From Siniperca chuatsi (Eukaryota; Chordata; Actinopteri; Centrarchiformes; Sinipercidae), in contig NC_058062.1 in NCBI RefSeq assembly GCF_020085105.1, positions 6,179,945 to 6,243,944 of the forward strand: a DNA stretch of 64,000 nucleotides, given 5' to 3'. Shown here one piece after another: positions 30,801-49,779 of the stretch. Under the pieces are notes generated by a model. The model had not been told where the DNA came from and made no database searches. It saw only the letters and a program-made list of their open reading frames with translations. Within the stretch, counting starts at the first letter, position 1; the number at the start of each line of letters is the position of its first letter. Position numbers and translations under genes: made by a program.

Positions 30801-33068
30801 CTGGAGGTCCCAGCACTACGTGGTCAAACGGATTCTCCAGAGGCTCCCACTGCAGCTGTCCATTAGTCATGTTGTCCAGCATACAGCGGAATGGCTTGTG
30901 GTCCAGCAGGTCGCCGATGTAGTGGATTCCTGAGGTAGGAAGGCAGAAAACATGTGGACAGAGCAGGGTTTTATGTGACCAAGACTTGCCTGTTGGAAGT
31001 CTTTTTGGTTTTTTTGCCTTGAAATATTCCCATCTCATCAGGCTACATCACAAAGAGAAGAGTTGAAAAATGATCCGTCACGCGTACTGAGGCATATCTG
31101 CACAACTTTTACAGGCCCAAATTTTGATGTTGGGTAAAAAATCTTCACACAGTGTGTCAAATGAAAAAAGGTGCGACACATTCATGAAAAGAAACAAGAG
31201 CCATCCTTCTCACCGACATCAAACTCAAAACCCTTCTCAGTGAACGTGTGGCAGCATCCTCCAGCCCGATCGTGCTGCTCCAGGACCAGGACTTTCTTTC
31301 CAACTTTGGCCAGCAGCACCGCAAGCCCAAGCCCACCGACCCCGCTGCCGATGACGATGGCGTCCAGGTTGTCAGGTACTTTACTGGCCACAAAACCTAA
31401 AAAAGAGGCAGCAACACATTCAAACAGCAGCGTGGATTCGGCAGAAATGGCACGACAACAATAAATCTGAGGATCCAGAAGGAGAACAAATATTTACTGT
31501 GTAGTCGATTTCAAAAAAAGTATTAATAAAAACATTACTTGGTTCCTTCACTGCAAATGTGAGAATTTACTGCTTTTCTCTGTTTTATGTCTTTGTGAAC
31601 TGAATACGTTTGGGTTTTTAGACTGTTGGTCACACAGAAATTAAGAAACATAATGTGGACTTGTCTTTATATTTAACAGTAATTTAAGGTTGCACACTAA
31701 ACATCACCATGATTCAGGACAACCGTAACTTTGCAATATTCGCCTGTAGAGAGTTTCTTCAACTCCAGAGATTCGATTTCATTTAGAATTAAAATATATA
31801 TTTGGATAAAGAAGTGCATGCAGTGAGTTAGGGCTGCCACTAACGGATATTTTCATTATCGATTCATCTTTCATGTAATTTTACAGTGAAAGATTAGAAT
31901 TTTCCAACAGTATAAATCAGAAAGGCGAGAAATCCTCACCTTGGAGAAGCTGGAACCAGATAATGTTTTCAATTAGTACAACCTCTGAAGGAGGAAGCAA
32001 TGTTTTGCTAATGCTATGCATCAAATTCTGGATGACAACTGAATTTGGTCTGACAGGAATATTTCAGTCTATAGTTCAAATCATAGCAATGTCCTTGGTC
32101 AGCACTAAGCATGTGGCAAGAGATTACTGCCCACGACAGTTTAAATGTGTAAATTCCCCAACAGCTACATTCTTCAGTTTGCCTTGCAGCGCTGACTGCT
32201 GTACACATTACTTAAATAAACATTTTACTTTACCGCTGTTTTCTATAGAGACATCCACTTCAGGCTTTTGCAACTAAAAAGCAGTGGTGGAAAGTAAATA
32301 AGTAAATTTACTCAAGTACTGTACGTAAGTACAATTTTGAGGCACTTGTACTTTAGTTGAATATTTCCATTTTATGATACTTCATATTTCTGCCCCACTA
32401 CATTTCAGAGGGAAATATTGTACTTTTTATTCCACTACATTTGTTTGATAACTTTGAGTTACTAGTTACTTTACAGATTCACTTTAATAACACAAAATAT
32501 AATCAACAAATAAATGATGATGTGATATTAGAGATTAAGATAAAACGTTATTGATCCCTGGAGGGAATTCACAAGCTGCCCAGCAGGTAAAATTTATAAA
32601 GGACTTAAAATCAGCTTCACCTTTACCAGCTGCAACATTACAGTGATGAACACATTAATGCATCAATAATCATCATCTGTTGATATAATATTCTGATATG
32701 GGCCATTCTGCATAAAGAGTACATTTACTTTTGGTACTTTTACTTTGATGCTAATACTTTTGCACTTTTTGGACTTTTACTTGTAACAGAGTATTTGTAC
32801 ACTGAAGTATTGCTACTTTTACTTGAGTAAAAGATCTGAGTACTTCTTCCACCGCTGCTAAAACGTAAGTTAAACAACATATTTAACGACTTTGGTCACT
32901 TAACTTACCTTGCTTCAGAACTTTATTTTTCTCTTTCCTGTCGTGAACCATCTTCTTCAACGGTTCACGAGTATCCGTCTCAAAGGGGTTGGGCCCGGAG
33001 CTGCCGAAGACATATTTCAATATAAATATGGCCAAAGCGACACAAATTATCACCACACTGATCAACAT
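24895..33068 (-). CDS. retsat: all-trans-retinol 13,14-reductase (retinol saturase), complete
   Basis: An ER-membrane flavoenzyme that saturates the 13-14 double bond of all-trans-retinol. Eleven exons (minus): 33068-32909, 31396-31214, 30929-30688, 29610-29409, 29321-29124, 29025-28906, 28206-28068, 26569-26460, 26304-26135, 25311-25152, 25043-24895. All phases agree and give 610 aa, equal to the human protein as I recall it. The N terminus is a hydrophobic anchor (residues 3-19). A Rossmann dinucleotide fold follows (VIGSGVGG, GxGxxG at 70-75, then [17 protein letters not shown]). Further family marks are [46 protein letters not shown] and, at the end, [16 protein letters not shown]. The ATG at 33068 starts directly before the anchor; no upstream in-frame ATG is seen. 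Exons 5-7 are duplicated in inverse orientation at 46.1-47.4 kb. Confidence 0.97.
27660..29341 (-). repeat. inverted duplication, left arm, block 2 (retsat exons 5-7)
   Basis: The reverse complement of this stretch matches 46,082-47,834 almost base for base, apart from a 73-base segment missing here and scattered single changes. It spans retsat exons 7, 6 and 5 with their introns. It ends about 20 bases upstream of exon 5. Confidence 0.93.
31830..31965. repeat. fragment of a fish repeat with internal AAATCCTCAC-type block
   Basis: The stretch GGGCTGCCACTAACGG ... AGAAATCCTCACCTTGGAGA resembles the repeat in retsat intron 6 and its copy at 46.53-46.75 kb. It helps show which duplicate carries the ancestral form of that repeat. 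Confidence 0.5.
32281..32859. mobile_element. MITE with inverted ends (GCAGTGGTGGAA...TTCCACCGCTGC)
   Basis: The left end GCAGTGGTGGAAAGTA and the right end TACTTCTTCCACCGCTGC are inverted repeats, followed inward by ACTCAAGTA and its complement. A nested RTE-tail-like piece sits near 32,533-32,580 (ACGTTATTGATCCCTGGAGG). The element lies in retsat intron 1, about 50 bases from the exon 1 donor. Decayed relatives are near 9.4 and 22.3 kb. Confidence 0.8.
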
Positions 33069-33260
33069 TGTGGATCTCTCAGCCAGATAGATGTTGACCA
33101 CTCCGTTCAGTGTGAGTTCACTTCCACTTTAGACCTGCTAAAGTACTGCCTGTATAACTGACAGGTGATGGTGCTGGCCAATTAGAGCCTTCCTTTAATA
33201 CGCGTCTGCCAGTTCCGACCAATCAACGTCAAGTTCACTATGAGAGCGACGCCTCGTTTT
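33069..33260 (-). promoter_or_regulatory. retsat: retsat 5' flank / core promoter region
   Basis: This is the stretch immediately upstream of the retsat ATG. It contains CCAAT/ATTGG motifs (near 33,178 and 33,215) and no TATA box that I can see. The promoter role is inferred from position. Confidence 0.4.
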
Positions 33261-33434
33261 AAAAAACGAGAAGAGAGACAGAAATCACGCCCCGACTGTG
33301 TTTCATAATTGCAAAAGAGAGGTCTGCTTGACCTCGGTGTTCCTTATGAAGAATAAAAATGAATATATATATGTATAAAATATAGAAATACTACTAATTA
33401 CTATTGCTACTATTATTATCTGAGACCTTCACAA

Positions 33435-34806
33435 TCATCTTTAAATCTATTCTAAAAACCTAACTCTTAAAAACAGGGCCTTATTAAGTGTATTTTTACA
33501 AATCTTAATCTGTTTTATTTGTTTATTTGACTCAGTGGAGTTTTACTTTATTCTATTCCGCTTTCTATACTTTAAAATCCCTGGTTTTGTTCAATAACAG
33601 TCCTGAAATGTCTAAATCTTGATAATAACTGTTTATTTCTTTCAGAAAGGGCTGTATAGATAAAGTTCAGTATTATTACTGTTAGTGGTGGGAGTGCTGT
33701 ACTGTATACACAGGAAACCAGCGATACCTGTTTGTTGTGTCACAGCGGTTTACGTAACACACTTACTCGCTTTTTCCAAAGCTTTCTCAGCAGAAACACC
33801 ATCCAGTGAGGAAGACCGTGAGATCCGGTTTAAATCTACTGATAAAGCTAGCAAGTGGACCTTGAGTTAAGATTTTTTGCCAATGGTTTACTTCAATTTA
33901 GTAAATTGCTGCCTTGATTTGAAGAACTGTTTAATTCTGTGAACATAAAATCCCCCTTTGACAAAAAAAACATGCAAAAACCTCACAGCAACTTCTAGAT
34001 TTTATTTTTTTGCTCCAAAAAAAAAGAAGAGAAAACTTCACCTGCGTCTTCAGTCTTTTCCTGCATCATAACACCATGAGAACCACTATTCTTTTACATC
34101 AGTTTGCAAACAGAACCAACATTTTACATAAGAAACACTTTAAGTGGGGCATTTCCCCAGTCATTATCATCCCCACCCACCCTGCACAATGTCCTGAAGT
34201 CCAGACTGCTGTTCATGGGCCCGGTTCCAACATCCACCCTCACACCTTAACTGATGTCACCTGCATGATCCGTGTAGAGCTCTAAAAGCTGCACTGAGGT
34301 GAAATGCTACCAGCAATGCTCATATTTCATATTATCTAGGTTAATAACATTGTGTTTGTCACTTTCTAAATGAAGCTTATAAAAGCATATTAGTGATGTC
34401 GTTTCATCGAACGAGACAAAACAAACTATGATCATGCCTTTATAAGAACTAAACACAGTAGGTGCCATGTGCATGTACGCTTGTTGCTAGATCTTTCAGC
34501 TTTTCTTGTTGGTATATTTTATTATATTAATGTTTATGACTATTTTAAGACTTTATGTGATTCCGTCAAGCAAAGTCAGCATAATGAGCTCAAAAAGTCT
34601 TCAAAAAAGTGCCCTCAAGAACATTCGATTTCCCATTTCGACCTAAGTGCTTACTGAGAGCCCATAATGGTGGACATTGAAACTGGGACCCAGTTAAACC
34701 AAGCCGTGTTATTACAAATGGGATCCCTGCTGATAAATGTGTTGAGTAAACCCCATCAGAATGTCTTCTGATGGGGTTTATCATCCTTTGTGTGGCAATC
34801 ACAACC
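33435..34806 (-). repeat. inverted duplication, left arm, block 1 (retsat-nmt1 intergenic)
   Basis: The reverse complement matches 43,224-44,581. Short open frames in it recur unchanged, or with one residue altered, in the other arm, reflecting nucleotide identity and not coding. Differences include a 14-base insertion making a hairpin at 34,747-34,780 and a one-base run-length change. Confidence 0.94.
34747..34780. repeat. perfect 15-bp hairpin
   Basis: Arms TAAACCCCATCAGAA (34,747-34,761) and TTCTGATGGGGTTTA (34,766-34,780) are perfect inverted repeats around a TGTC loop. The duplicate arm near 43,250 has only one arm of the hairpin. Confidence 0.9.
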
Positions 34807-35129
34807 TCGTCCACACACACACACACACACACATTTCGTCATTAATGCCAGAAATTTGTGCACCATGGAAATCTGCATCCTCTCACGTGCTTCCTGTCAA
34901 ACGCTTCACCGTGTTAATTAGCCTTTAGGCCAAATGCAGATCACATGGCTCTAATCGTGTTTGTGTACTTGTGGGATAGAATAAGAGATTAAATCCACTA
35001 AATCTCAAACTTCATATTACAGTCGTGAGAAATGTAAGATGTAAATGTAACTAAAGTTTCAAAACGAAACTATCACCACTATATTATGAGCTTGTGTAAT
35101 CATAACCTCTTGGAAACACCCACTAGCAG
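34807..35129. other. intergenic retsat-nmt1, right of the duplication arm
   Basis: It starts with a CA microsatellite (about 34,812-34,832) just outside the duplication boundary. I see nothing else identifiable before the nmt1 promoter. Confidence 0.5.
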
Positions 35130-35231
35130 ACAACAGTGAAAACATTTCTATCACCGCTCTCAGCCAATAGCATCGAGCGAGGTTTAAAGCTGTCGATGGC
35201 ACGCGGTGTCTCCTCCACTTCCTGGTTGAAG
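35130..35231 (+). promoter_or_regulatory. nmt1: nmt1 proximal promoter and 5' UTR
   Basis: A CCAAT box (35,164) and an ETS-like CACTTCCTG close to the ATG lie in a TATA-less, CpG-containing stretch, as expected for a housekeeping gene. Further CCAAT/ATTGG motifs occur in intron 1 (about 35,483 and 35,525). Confidence 0.45.
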
Positions 35232-42381
<7,150 letters not shown>

Positions 42382-42836
42382 CACCCTTTACGCCACACAC
42401 AAGTGTTACCAACAGGCCAGGAGACGGCACCATCGCACTGACCACCTGGCAGATGGACTGACTTCCTGCTGCAGGAACGGAAAACCCACCACCCATTTTT
42501 ACTTTTTGACCTTTTGAACTTTGACCTGCACTACCGCTGCCAGGCGTGGAGGCAGGGAGAGTCTTCCTGCTCTTCCTCCTCCTTCAATCACATGGACCTT
42601 AAGCCATTGTAGTCACCATCCCAAACAACTGTATTTCATCTGAGAGCTGTCTTGATTGTACCAAACACATATACACACAAGAACAGTTTGCACAGATACC
42701 AAACACTCATTGTTGGCATACCTACAAAACATACATGTAAATAATATCAAACATTACTGCGGATTATGCCCTAACACATACAGACTAGAAGCTGTTTTAT
42801 TTTATTCCTGAGCGTTGGAAGTGCTTTTGCAATTAA

Positions 42837-42842
42837 AATAAA
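42837..42842 (+). terminator. nmt1: nmt1 polyadenylation signal AATAAA
   Basis: AATAAA lies 456 bases after the nmt1 stop codon, in AATTAAAATAAATCTG. A genomic A-run begins near 42,869, about 25 bases on, so cDNA 3' ends here could be confused with internal priming. Confidence 0.6.
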
Positions 42843-43223
42843 TCTGTCATCCTTCAGTTTTAGAGATAAAAAAAAAAAAAAAAAAAAAAATCAAAATGAT
42901 CAAAAAATATTTTAAAGAGGAAAAGGTTCAAATAGGTGAGGTAATAAATACCAAAAGTGGACACCAGATAAGGGCTTCTGTTAAGATTTCTCTTGTCATG
43001 CTTGACCCTGTGTCTTTTTTTTATTTTTCTCATCAAACCCTTTGTGTCATTATGGATTTGTTTCAGCACTGCTTGAAGAAGACGTTAATGCCAGAGTTGA
43101 CATTCGTCTCCTGTTCTTCTCATCTGTATTAACTTTAATGACCCTCCTCCTCCTCCTCAGCTCACTGCACTAACAGAAGACTGATAACAATGGACTGTTG
43201 CAGAAAAAAAAAAAAATCAGAAT

Positions 43224-44581
43224 GGTTGTGATTGCCACACAGAGGATGAAGACATTCTGATGGGGTTTACTCAACACATTTATCAGCAGGGATCCCATTT
43301 GTAATAACACGGCTTGGTTTAACTGGGTCCCAGTTTCAATGTCCACCATTATGGGCTCTCAGTAAGCACTTAGGTCGAAATGGGAAATCGAATGTTCTTG
43401 AGGGCACTTTTTTGAAGACTTTTTGAGCTCATTATGCTGACTTTGCTTGACGGAATCACATAAAGTCTTAAAATAGTCATAAACATTAATATAATAAAAT
43501 ATACCAACAAGAAAAGCTGAAAGATCTAGCAACAAGCGTACATGCACATGGCACCTACTGTGTTTAGTTCTTATAAAGGCATGATCATAGTTTGTTTTGT
43601 CTCGTTCGATGAAACGACATCACTAATATGCTTTTATAAGCTTCATTTAGAAAGTGACAAACACAATGTTATTAACCTAGATAATATGAAATATGAGCAT
43701 TGCTGGTAGCATTTCACCTCAGTGCAGCTTTTAGAGCTCTACACGGATCATGCAGGTGACATCAGTTAAGGTGTGAGGGTGGATGTTGGAACCGGGCCCA
43801 TGAACAGCAGTCTGGACTTCAGGACATTGTGCAGGGTGGGTGGGGATGATAATGACTGGGGAAATGCCCCACTTAAAGTGTTTCTTATGTAAAATGTTGG
43901 TTCTGTTTGCAAACTGATGTAAAAGAATAGTGGTTCTCATGGTGTTATGATGCAGGAAAAGACTGAAGACGCAGGTGAAGTTTTCTCTTCTTTTTTTTTG
44001 GAGCAAAAAAATAAAATCTAGAAGTTGCTGTGAGGTTTTTGCATGTTTTTTTTGTCAAAGGGGGATTTTATGTTCACAGAATTAAACAGTTCTTCAAATC
44101 AAGGCAGCAATTTACTAAATTGAAGTAAACCATTGGCAAAAAAATCTTAACTCAAGGTCCACTTGCTAGCTTTTTCAGTAGATTTAAACCGGATCTCACG
44201 GTCTTCCTCACTGGATGGTGTTTCTGCTGAGAAAGCTTTGGAAAAAGCGAGTAAGTGTGTTACGTAAACCGCTGTGACACAACAAACAGGTATCGCTGGT
44301 TTCCTGTGTATACAGTACAGCACTCCCACCACTAACAGTAATAATACTGAACTTTATCTATACAGCCCTTTCTGAAAGAAATAAACAGTTATTATCAAGA
44401 TTTAGACATTTCAGGACTGTTATTGAACAAAACCAGGGATTTTAAAGTATAGAAAGCGGAATAGAATAAAGTAAAACTCCACTGAGTCAAATAAACAAAT
44501 AAAACAGATTAAGATTTGTAAAAATACACTTAATAAGGCCCTGTTTTTAAGAGTTAGGTTTTAGAATAGATTTAAAGATGA
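43224..44581 (+). repeat. inverted duplication, right arm, block 1
   Basis: Near-identical inverted copy of 33,435-34,806. It starts directly after an A-run (43,204-43,216) and about 840 bases beyond the nmt1 stop codon. Homology stops abruptly after TTTAAAGATG, where the AT-rich segment begins. Confidence 0.94.
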
Positions 44582-46081
44582 AAACATGCAGAATCACTGA
44601 ATGTGTGAAAGTCACGAGACCTTCATAGGACTATTCAACAGATAACTGCATTCAGTTGTAAGACAATGATGCATGAAAAATCATCAAACCTTTCAAATAA
44701 ATCTGAACTATCTAGTGTTGGTCTAGATATGAATCAGGAAGAATCTGAGCGATCTGATTCATTCTAGATGATGATCTAGTTTGCATCTAGTATAAGTATT
44801 GAGCTACATAACAATCAACATTGACATACTTTACTCAATAGACATCAAAGATATAGAAACTTTAACTAAAATTGTACACAACATATCTCAATAATGACTT
44901 AGATTAAAAATCAGTATAAATGTCTTACCATAGTCATATGTCAGTACTATTTCATATATGTTCATAGTAGTTAGTACGTTGCAATACATTATATATAAAT
45001 AATGACACTTTAGTGCATTAATATTTAGTACGTGGTATCGTAGAGATCTAATCTAAACTGACATCTTGTATAAATAGATAACATATCTGCTAAACTTGAC
45101 ATAGCATAACATATGCTGAAAAAGTATGTATAAAATCTTAAGACATTCTATTCAAAATGACCAAGCGTTAATATTTGCCAAATAAAATCCACTGTTGGAA
45201 TAAGGATTACCTGTAAACATTAAATTTTCTAGCTAATAGCAAAGTCAAACTCAAAATAATTGCAAACTACTTAATAAAAATGCGCAAAAGAAAAAATTCA
45301 ACTTACAAAAAACTTTAGAAAGAAACTTGTTAAATAATAGGCCAATAATACTAATTACTAACTTATTGTAAACTAATCTGAATTTTCCTTAATTGAAATA
45401 TTCTTTTTGTAATTAATTTGAAATTCAAGTGAAAAATATTTATATCATACAATTAAATATAATAATTAAATTCATAAAATAATATATACTTAACTGTTCA
45501 CATAAGTATTATTAAAATTAATGACTGAAATAATCACTCTTAATCAAACTCAATCAACTCACATTATAAATAAAGAACAAATCTTATGATCTTATTATCA
45601 TAATTAGGAGTTAAGAGGAATAATTGCACTTTTTAGTCAACAATAGTTAAAGAACTAGAGATTACTATAAAAGAACTAAGATAATGGATAAGTACAAAGT
45701 GACAGTTTACATCCTTAATCTACTGAAAAATTTAACATGGTAAACAAAACTAAGTAATTTTCCTCTAAAATTCTTACTTCGAAGCAAAACTCACTTAAGA
45801 AAAACCCAATCTAGAGATCACAAATGTAAATTCCAGCTGCAACAAATGCATAAGTTCAATAAGTGAAATAATCTTAAGAACAAAGCCATGTCGACTAAAA
45901 AAACTCTGTCAGAGGGAATTATCGACAGATGTCCTCCAGTATGATTTTACCAATACACAACCCAATAGAAAAAAATAATGACGTCAGTACTGCACTTTCA
46001 ACTTTTAGACAAATACTATGAGGAAACTTAACGCACTAAATGAAAAGTCACAAATATTAGACAACACCAATTTCACAACAT
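44582..46081. other. 1.5 kb AT-rich segment inside the duplicated arm, origin unknown
   Basis: It replaces the 4.1 kb (retsat exons 1-4 and their introns) found at the matching place in the left arm. It is strongly AT-rich with few GG/CC runs. It has no open frame over about 60 codons, no obvious terminal repeats and none of the repeat families seen elsewhere in the window. The last part runs straight into the sequence 20 bases before retsat exon 5. Confidence 0.6.
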
Positions 46082-47834
46082 TTTCCTTCTCTGATCTGCA
46101 GGAAACATGCCAAAAGATGCCAGTTTCTCTATGCACAGCTTGCTGGTCACTCACTACCTGAATGGTGCCTGGTACCCGAAAGGCGGAGCCAGTGAAATTG
46201 CCTACCACATGATCCCCATCATTGAGAAGGCTGGTGGTGCTGTTCTAGTTCGAGCCCCAGTCAACCGCATCTTGTTCAATGGCGCCAAGGAAGCTTATGG
46301 TGGGTGTGATTTCCTCAGTTATGCTATACACAATCCCATCATGCAGCTCCCACAGAGAGGAGATTCACTGTTTGTTTGTTTGTTTTTATGCTTTCAGGTG
46401 TGAGCGTCATGAAAGGCCAAGAGGAAATACATATCCGTGCCCCTATGGTCATCTCTAATGCTGGCATCTTCAACACCTACCAGGAGCTGCTGCCCAAAGA
46501 GCTCCAGGCCATGCCAGGTGAGGAATAAGTGCTGCAACTATTGATTATTTTTGATTAATAGTCATTAATTTTTAAGTAATCAGTTAATCCTTAAGTCTAG
46601 AGAATGTCCAAATATAGGGAAAATGCCCAGGTGACAACTTCAAGTAGCTTTTTTTTGTCTGACCAACAACCCGAAACCTAAAGATATTTAATTTACAATG
46701 ATATAAAACAGAGAAAAGCAACAAATCTTCACCCTTGAGAGGCCTGGACTAGAGATTGTTTAGCATTTTTCCTTGACAGATGAGTTAAACAGTTATCAAC
46801 TGTTGGTGATTAATCCTGTGTCGATTGATTCATTAGCCAGGTTTCCATCCAAATGTAGCGCAAATTTTAACCGACTCTTCAGAAAATTGGCAAAAGAAAA
46901 TGTGAATTATTGCACGTTTCCATCCACTACTGTTACGCAAAGACTGGGAGTTGGTCCATCGAGATAAGCAGTAGGTGGCGCTAATGCTCCAGTCAGGTGC
47001 TATTATAGCATTGCAGAAGAAGAGGCGCAACAAGATGACGTCCTTAACAGTGCAAGCCAAACCTCAAACGGTGGGAAAAAATGAAAACCAGGTGGATGGA
47101 AACGCACTTATTGACTAATCATTTCAGCTCTGGAGGGAAGTGTAAAGTGTAAGCAGTGACGCTGCAAAACAGCACAGGCTCCATTATTTTCATTAACTGA
47201 CTCACACACTTATAAAACAAGTTTTCATGTTGCCTTCATCTGTGAGCTGTTGGTTAAGTTGTACTGTATGTTACTCCTGCCATGCAGCTATCCAGAAGCA
47301 GCTGAGCATGATGAAGCACGGTGAGGGTGGCCTGAGTGTTTTTCTGGGTCTGAATGGAACCAAGGAGGAGCTGGGCCTGAAGGCAGACAACTACTGGATC
47401 TTTGCTGAGAACAATTTTGACGAATTGTACGTCGTCACGCATCTTGTATCTTTAGCTTGTTACAATTCATATTTGAGTTATGGCCAAACAGACCTGGCTA
47501 CTAAAAAACACTTCTATTTAGTTTGTAAGGTATCTGTTTTTGCTCAACATGCAAATCACAAAATGCCTAATGTGGCATTGCATGTTACATGTATACACTG
47601 CTTGACTGTGAAAAGTCACGTGGTTCTAAACTTTATATGGACTTAAAGTCGCTCTAATATAATTCAATACGTCTGAAAGAAACATGAGGATACACATGAG
47701 CTGTGGAGATTTTAGTCACTGTAAAAACACACTGAGGGGCGAATTCACAAAAGGACTGCGCGCAAAGAGTGAACTGCGCTGCAGGCAAATATCGTCTCGG
47801 TGCTATATGCATGAATTTAAATGAGGTAATATGC
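46082..47834 (+). repeat. inverted duplication, right arm, block 2
   Basis: Near-identical inverted copy of 27,660-29,341 with an additional 73 bases (46,657-46,729) and scattered single-base changes. It ends inside a repeat-like sequence after GAGGTAATATGC. Confidence 0.93.
46102..47426 (+). pseudogene. retsat fragment: exons 5, 6 and 7 only
   Basis: Exons at 46102-46299, 46398-46517 and 47288-47426 match retsat exons 5-7 (457 coding bases). By eye I see no coding difference, and all six splice sites are kept. It lacks the N-terminal anchor, the FAD-binding Rossmann fold (exons 1-4) and the C-terminal exons 8-11, and no retsat promoter is copied, so it cannot encode an enzyme. It is on the plus strand, the same strand as nmt1 upstream and opposite to plcd3 downstream. 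A read-through nmt1 transcript would see it in sense and a read-through plcd3 transcript in antisense. Lack of decay points to a recent event, gene conversion or an assembly error. Confidence 0.9.
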
Positions 47835-49779
47835 CAAAATACATTTATTAAGAACTTACCCGCAAAACTGATGGGTTATTAGGAAGTGACAAACCCATCA
47901 ACAATTACTGATGGATTACCAACATCTACAACATTCATAACTGAATTATTACCAAACATAAATGATAAACACCAGGCAACAGAATTTGTAACAACCTAGC
48001 AACCCAGATTTAGTTCTAATTAATGGCTTGTTACTGATATTTAAAGCATTAGCAAATTATTTATTGACCATTAATAAAGCCATTATTTACAACGTATAAA
48101 CTCTTAATAAAGGTGCCTTATTAGAAAGTGGTTTATAACTTTGAGAACGCAAACACACGGGCCAATGTGAGCTTCAATGCAAGTCCATCAAAAACCTTTT
48201 TATTCCTTTTCGAATAAAGAGCAAGATAGCCCTGATGAAGGCAAGTTAGCTGAAACCGTCTGGTGAGTAAAGGTGTTTTCATTTTATTATTAAGGGGTGC
48301 CAGCATTTTTACAAATAGCCTCCTGCTTTATTTTGGCCTTGGCCCACATGCAGTTCACTGGCCCTCTGGATCTCCCGCAGCTTATCAGCTTGCAAGGAGT
48401 TTAGCTGTTCACAAGGTGCAAATCAATGTGATGTGGAAATATTTCTCCATATATGTATTCCTGCGCACCCCCACCCCCCTATACACACATACTCTGTCTC
48501 ATATACAAAAACAACAATAAAGGGGCTCACACAGTGATATGTTATTAGTGCTTTTATGAAAACAGTATTTTCCTCTTATTACCAGCTGCCATTCACACAA
48601 AATAGGCTATAAGCTTTCAAAGTGCAATGTCTTACTTTACTCAATGGTTGTTACTTGCTATTGAAACCCATCCTGACCATATATACTGTAATTACAGTAA
48701 TCCATGTGCAGCACCTTTCATTACTGCACCATTTTATTATCAGGGAACCTCCCCTATAAGAGTATTTAATGATTCGCTGTAGCCTACGGTAATTGGTGGT
48801 TGTATTGGATTGTTGCAATTAGCGTGTAACCACAATTCAAAAGATCTGAATGTAAGGACAAGAATAATTACATAACAAAAATAATTATGCAGGGTTGTCA
48901 AGGATACTACAAGCAAATATCTTCAAAAGTCAAACACAAATTGACTCACCAGCTTATTTTAACATGTGTGACATGATACTGAGGCACATACAACAATTGA
49001 AATTTGTTGTGGAAATACATTGTCATTTGTTTCAGAAAATCAAAGCTTTCTCCTGAGAGGAATTAAAAGTATCTGAAGTATCAAGTAAGACTAACTGAAT
49101 AAACTCTTAATTTTGTTCAACCTTCATAGACAACACAACCTGTGACAGTCGTTGAAACATTATTACGTATTTGTAAAACAAAAATCATCATTTTGTAATC
49201 ACAGCCAGTCATGCTTAGATTCCTACTTATAGCGCTTATGAGTCAGCCTCAGTTAAGTAAGTGCTTTGTTCGGTTAAACTATCCTCACTCTTTAAGTGTA
49301 AGTCAAATATTTCAGTGTAAAAAAGCTAAAATATTTTTCTAATCAAAAATACAAATAACTCTCTAACATCTCCACTCTGTCCAACAGATTAAGGGATAAC
49401 CTACACACTAGAGTTAGCAACATTAAAATGAATTTTGTAACGATTCCCTTATAAGTGTGTTTCATGAACCACAATCCTCAGTGCCCTGTTTCCAGAGCAC
49501 TCAGCACTGACAAGACCAGATACTCCCACAGTGTATCATGGATTCATTATTCAGCCCGGGGCAATTCATTTGCTAAGAGCCAGCGCGCTTCTTCATTTCT
49601 TATAAACAACATCTTTCTTCCTGCATTAGGAAGTGGCACAGTATAAATTGGACCACTCGAGGTCTGGACTGGGAGACCGGCTGGCAGCAGTCTCTCTCTC
49701 TCTCTCTCCTCACATTCAGAGCTCCTTTTCCAAAGCCCTTTGTCAGAAAATGCATCTTTCCATCTCGTTCAGATGCACG
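47835..49779. other. intergenic between retsat fragment and plcd3 3' end
   Basis: The first 450 bases look like dispersed-repeat material (GGTGCCTTATTAGAAAGTGG; CCCTGATGAAGGCAAGTTAG). The rest has no gene visible and includes the presumed plcd3 3' UTR on the minus strand, with a CT-rich tract at about 49,688-49,708. Confidence 0.45.

Noticed and set aside
33069-33101. Upstream retsat start at 33,101
   Set aside because: The codon there is GTG, not ATG. ATG 33,068 immediately precedes the hydrophobic anchor and gives the expected 610 aa.
44582-46081. A hidden coding gene or integrated virus in the AT-rich segment
   Set aside because: There are no long frames, splice-consistent exons, terminal repeats or recognisable motifs on either strand.
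46102-47426. Second functional retsat gene
   Set aside because: Only exons 5-7 are present. Exons 1-4 with the FAD-binding fold and exons 8-11 are absent on both sides.
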